A DNA stretch of 10,196 nucleotides from Scenedesmus sp. ARA3 (Eukaryota > Chlorophyta > Chlorophyceae > Sphaeropleales > Scenedesmaceae): positions 12,481 to 22,676 of the forward strand of contig RWJK01001680.1 of the NCBI GenBank assembly GCA_004335835.1. Reading direction: 5' to 3'. The notes below the pieces were generated by a model that worked only from the letters and a program-made list of their open reading frames with translations, was not told the origin of the DNA and searched no databases. The position numbers and the translations under genes were made by a program. Shown piece after piece: positions 7,654-10,196 of the stretch (its first letter is position 1; each line of letters opens with the position of its first letter).

Positions 7654-8007
7654 TCACACCTGCTGTAGCAGGCTGCCTTGCTGCTTTACTACCTTTGCCA
7701 GCACCTTATCCCTGTACGCCGCCACCCCTCCCTCAGCCTGCCACTTACTAACCCCTGCAGCCCCCTTCAGCACGATCACTTCACCAGCTGTCTGGCCGGC
7801 CTGCTGCGCCTCAGGCTGGGGCCTGACAGATGTGCCGCTGTCAGGACCCACAGGGGAACCGGCCTCAAGACCGCCAGCCTGACCAGCCACTACATCCTGC
7901 ACAAAGCGCAGGTCATGGCTAGCTACTACAACTGCACCTTCGTAGCTCTGGATTGCATGTACCAATGCTTCTACAGTGTCAAGGTCAAGATGGTTGGTTG
8001 GCTCTGC

Positions 8008-8052
<45 letters not shown>

Positions 8053-9848
8053 CAGCAGCAGCACTTTGGCGCTGCCATAAATGTGCACTGAACATCACAG
8101 CAGGGCGCACGCAGAGCACTTGAACGTCTACAACTGCAGCTGTTGGGCGCAAAACTTCAAACCTAGCTCACAGTAGATGCCTTTCAACAGCAAAAGGCTG
8201 CAACTTGTTGCCACGCTGGCACTCACCGTCCAGCAGCAGCAGGTGCGGCCGCGTTGCCAGCAGCAGCGCCAGCGCAGCGCGCGCCTTCTGCCCGCCTGAT
8301 AGCATCCTGAGGGGGAGGGTGCTGGGCTTGCCGCCTAGGCCAAAGCTTCCCAGATAGTCACGAGCCTCCTGCTCTCTGCTGAACACGGGAAAAAGCGCTG
8401 CACAGCAAATCAAGGAGGCAGAAAGGCGGCAGCAGTAGCAGCAGCAGCAGGAACGAAAACGGCAGGTGTTCACTTGTAGGTCCTTGCAGGCGATAATTGC
8501 AGATGGAACAAGCCCAAATGGATGAGCATATCACTGCAACACTCTCTGAAACAGAAGTCGGCGAGGATGTGAGCCCAGCAAACAGATGCCCAGGTTATCA
8601 TGAGCAGCATGCTTCACGAGCATGATGCTCCCTGCTGAACACCAACAAGGGCACTGCACAGTGATGCTGCAGCAGCACGCAGCATGCTGCCGCACTGGAG
8701 AACCACTGTGATGTGCAGCAGCATGTGACGTCCTGACTGCACTGCTGGCCAAGCACAGCAGCTTGTACGCGACACCCAGGATACTTTTACCAAGCTTTGA
8801 CCATATTTTGACCAAAGTTTGACTCAATTGTGAGCCGCTGCAGCTCCCTCTCTTCCTTATGCAGCTCATAATGCAGTCCTGCCCAAACAGGCCCTGCCAC
8901 CCAGCACACGCCCGACACTCGCGATAGTTTGACCAAGCTTTGACCAAACGTTGACCAAAGTTTGACTCACCTGTGAGCCGCTGCAGCGCTGTCTCCTCCA
9001 GCTGCAGCTCCTCAATGCAGTGCTGCCCAAACAGCCCAACCTTCAGCGCTGCTGATCTCTCCACACTGCCCGCTGCAGCAGCACCCCCGCCAGCAACAGC
9101 AGCAGCAGCAGCCTGCACAGACGGCAAGCTGCTAGCATCCACTGCCAGTCCCCGTGCTGCCCTCTGCTGCTTTTTTGTGAGGGTTTGGGGGGCGGTTTGG
9201 CTGGAGGGTTTAGGGGCGGGTGGGGTGTAGCCTGGGGGTGGTGGGGTGGGCTGTAGCTGTCCTGCAAGCAGCTTAAGCAGGGTTGACTTGCCTGCGCCGT
9301 TGGGGCCGAGCAGGGCGATGCGGCTGCTGGCTGTGATGTCAAGAGTCACGCCCTGCAGGGAACGTGTCAACACACAAGCATCAGTTTGGATGATGTTTGT
9401 CAAGCGTCGACCTTCACAACAAAGAGGTGGACGCACAAGTACTCAAGAGGCGTTCGTATTCTGATTATTTATGGCAACGGCGCACCAAACAACAACTGGT
9501 TGCCAGGTACATTACTGTCAGCAGCAATGACATCTCCAATCACTCACACGCAACACTGGCGCAGATGCCCCTGGGTAGGTGAACCCACCCACGGCTGATC
9601 ATTGAACCGCTCCGCTGATGTCAGCAGTTGATACAACACAACATTACACACGCGGATTAACTACTCACATGCAGCACTGGCGCAGACGCCCCTGGGTATG
9701 TGTACCCCACCCCCCTCAGCTGCAGCAGAGATCCTCCAGCCCTGACCCTGTCAGGCTGAGGCCATTTGAAGTCAAAGGGCTTGTCTGCTGTCTCAAGCAC
9801 CACCTGCGGCCGCCTGGACTCAAAATATCCAACCAGGTCCCGGTTGAG
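7654..9848 (-). CDS. ABC-F ATPase (GCN20/ABCF3-like), linker and second nucleotide-binding domain
   Basis: Four exons, 9848-9669, 9352-8971, 8397-8227 and 8003-7654, join in phases 0, 1 and 1 to give 360 residues and a stop. Seen in order: linker [30 protein letters not shown]; Walker [10 protein letters not shown] (76-84); Q-loop LFGQ (Gln 170); FP and [11 protein letters not shown]; signature LSGGQ (220-224); Walker B LLLLDEP (240-246); D-loop NHLDLD; H-loop SHD (His 274); and a final [21 protein letters not shown] before LSGGQ and EPTNHLD are ABC-F hallmarks. These soluble ATPases lack membrane domains and act on ribosomes or translation factors; the GCN20 branch works with GCN1. Unlike yeast Gcn20, it has an insertion of about 60 Pro/Ala/Gly-rich residues after Walker A, and about 34 residues after the H-loop. 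The first ATPase domain must lie right of the window. Its acceptor at 8398 was preferred to the nearer 8379 because only it keeps phase and supplies the conserved FP. Confidence 0.9.
8009..8062 (-). repeat. (CTG)n tract before the last ABC-F exon
   Basis: About 17 units, CAG on the plus strand and CTG on the sense strand, run into ctgcttgcag, the 3' splice site of the exon that starts at 8003. This is the same layout as the tract before exon B of the other gene. Confidence 0.92.
8572..8662 (-). pseudogene. Ghost copy of the 5' part of the LSGGQ exon
   Basis: The minus strand reads tgtgcagtgcccttgttggt then gttcagcagggagcatcatg and ctcgtga, and later taacctgggcatctg. This parallels the start of the exon at 8397 (tgtgcag, gttcagcagagagcagg, ctcgtga, ctatctgggaagctt). 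About 20 extra bases separate the two halves. It keeps the tgtgcag acceptor but breaks off before the LSGGQ codons. This is the weakest of the longer ghost alignments. Confidence 0.55.
8779..8894 (-). pseudogene. Ghost copy of the Q-loop exon end with its intron start
   Basis: About 74 bases (8821-8894) repeat 8964-9037 at a 143-base offset and carry the codons GLFGQDCI. The following intron bases, tttgaccaaag-type repeats, are duplicated with them (8779-8820 against 8922-8963). The donor CACAG|GTGAGT of the parent is CACAATTGAGT here, so the GT is lost. The unit therefore spans an exon-intron border and was copied as DNA, not from a spliced RNA. Confidence 0.85.
8783..8963. repeat. TTTGACCAAAG-type short tandem repeats, two clusters
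   Basis: Near-10 to 11-base units such as ctttgacca and ttgaccaaag occur three or four times at 8783-8823 and again at 8927-8967. They sit just inside the donor of the Walker A exon (sense strand: CTTTGGTCAAA) and inside its ghost. The second cluster came with the larger duplication. Confidence 0.75.
9537..9592 (-). pseudogene. Ghost copy of the GVGYTYPG exon end and donor
   Basis: Plus-strand aatcactcacacgcaacact and ggcgcagatgcccctgggta repeat 9656-9713 (aactactcacatgcagcact, ggcgcagacgcccctgggta) at a 121-base offset. The copy includes the donor side, with gtgtgagt against gtgagtag in the sense direction. The Gly-Tyr-Thr-Tyr codons are disrupted by substitutions. It sits in the intron between the linker exon and the Walker A exon. 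Confidence 0.75.
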
Positions 9849-9860
9849 CTGCAAGCGGGC

Positions 9861-9862
<2 letters not shown>

Positions 9863-9913
<51 letters not shown>
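9863..9913 (-). repeat. (CTG)n tract before the ABC-F linker exon
   Basis: About 17 units, CAG on the plus strand, lie just upstream in the sense direction of the 3' splice site cgcttgcag (exon starts at 9848). An unspliced reading would give an Ala run in frame with the exon, so retention as a poly-Ala linker cannot be excluded. Confidence 0.92.
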
Positions 9914-9914
<1 letters not shown>

Positions 9915-9918
9915 GAGG

Positions 9919-10018
9919 GCACTTGAAGTCAAAGGGCTTGTCTGCTGTCTCAAGCACTACTCATGGCCTGCTGGATTCATGGTAACCAAGTAGGTCCCGT
10001 TTGAGCTGCAAGCAGGCG
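9919..10018 (-). pseudogene. Ghost copy 2 of the ABC-F linker exon
   Basis: It repeats the 5' half of the exon starting at 9848, offset 157 bases (gtcaaagggc at 9771 and 9928). It encodes LQLKRDLLGYHESSRP, a TGA, then [13 protein letters not shown]. The in-frame stop and the lack of the [15 protein letters not shown] part show it is broken. It runs straight into (CTG)n at both ends and keeps the cttgcag acceptor. Confidence 0.85.
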
Positions 10019-10040
10019 GCGGCAGCAGCAGCAGCAGCAG
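10019..10040 (-). repeat. (CTG)n tract between linker-exon copies
   Basis: About six CAG units (plus strand) after ggcggcgg separate ghost copies 2 and 3. Confidence 0.88.
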
Positions 10041-10137
10041 TGGGGCCATTTGAAGTCAAAGGGCTTGTCTGCTGTCTCAAGCACCACCTGCGGCCGCCTG
10101 TATTCATGGTACCCAACCAGGTCACGGTTCAGCTGCA
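10041..10137 (-). pseudogene. Ghost copy 3 of the ABC-F linker exon
   Basis: Offset 127 bases from copy 2, it encodes [16 protein letters not shown] followed by [15 protein letters not shown] with no stop, then runs into (CTG)n where the parent continues with QPDRVRAGG. It has a catgcag acceptor. No GT donor follows the homologous part, so it could not be spliced correctly to the Walker A exon. This makes the copy at 9848-9669 the working exon. Confidence 0.8.
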
Positions 10138-10138
10138 T

Positions 10139-10196
<58 letters not shown>
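10138..10196 (-). repeat. (CTG)n tract at the right window edge
   Basis: About 19 uninterrupted CAG units (plus strand) follow gctgcatg and run off the window, so the true length is unknown. On the sense strand the tract is CTG and leads into the acceptor of ghost copy 3. Confidence 0.93.

Noticed and set aside
7161..7751. 196-codon plus-strand open frame rich in Leu, Pro and Ala
   Set aside because: It is the antisense shadow of the triplicated ABC-F tail. The minus strand carries the conserved motifs; the internal repeats of this frame follow from the duplication.
8375..8397. Acceptor at 8379 (gttcag) for the LSGGQ exon
   Set aside because: It would break the frame with the phase-1 donor at 8971. 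The upstream tgtgcag at 8398 keeps phase and adds the LFP residues expected in ABC-F proteins.
421..9848. Gene cluster with a shared function
   Set aside because: The three genes belong to unrelated processes (PLP lyase-like, Golgi glycosylation, translation-associated ATPase) and eukaryotic neighbours need not be linked.
119..10196. Triplet arrays as a CRISPR-like or satellite system
   Set aside because: There are no unique spacers of constant length and no palindromic repeat; these are simple triplet microsatellites in a eukaryotic sequence.

Overview
The window looks like nuclear DNA of a eukaryote, most likely a chlorophyte green alga. The evidence is split genes with GT..AG introns whose phases join exactly, many (CTG)n/(CAG)n tracts, Ala/Ser-rich low-complexity insertions in proteins, and a TGTAA motif (the usual green-algal poly(A) signal) about 95 bases past one stop codon. 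The species cannot be named from the sequence.

Three genes can be supported. (1) Plus strand, 421-2990: the last five exons of a PLP-dependent enzyme of the methionine gamma-lyase-like / 'aluminium resistance' family, cut at its N-terminus by the left window edge. (2) Minus strand, 5009-3370: a complete two-exon type II membrane glycosyltransferase with the DXD sugar-binding fold (GT32/OCH1-like), converging on gene 1 with about 380 bases between the stop codons. (3) Minus strand, 9848-7654: the last four exons of an ABC-F (GCN20/ABCF3-like) protein, covering the linker and the whole second ATPase domain; its first half lies beyond the right edge. No shared pathway links the three.

Between 5010 and 7145 lies about 2.1 kb without a convincing host gene. 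It holds the glycosyltransferase 5' leader, a decayed Ty1/copia reverse-transcriptase fragment (about 5500-5240, minus strand) and short microsatellites.

The striking property of the window is exon 'ghosting'. In both multi-intron genes, every exon I could assign has at least one extra, partial and mostly broken copy of all or part of itself in the neighbouring intron or flank, 110-290 bases away. I count seven ghosts in gene 1 and seven in gene 3 (plus the three corresponding C-terminal and linker parent copies). Several carry an intact splice acceptor with a stop, a lost donor or a wrong phase. The single-intron glycosyltransferase between them shows none. The same two genes carry (CTG)n tracts in their introns, nearly always CTG on the sense strand and several ending directly in the 3' splice site, which suggests the tracts help to cause the duplications. 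Mis-assembly and alternative exons are the main rival explanations.
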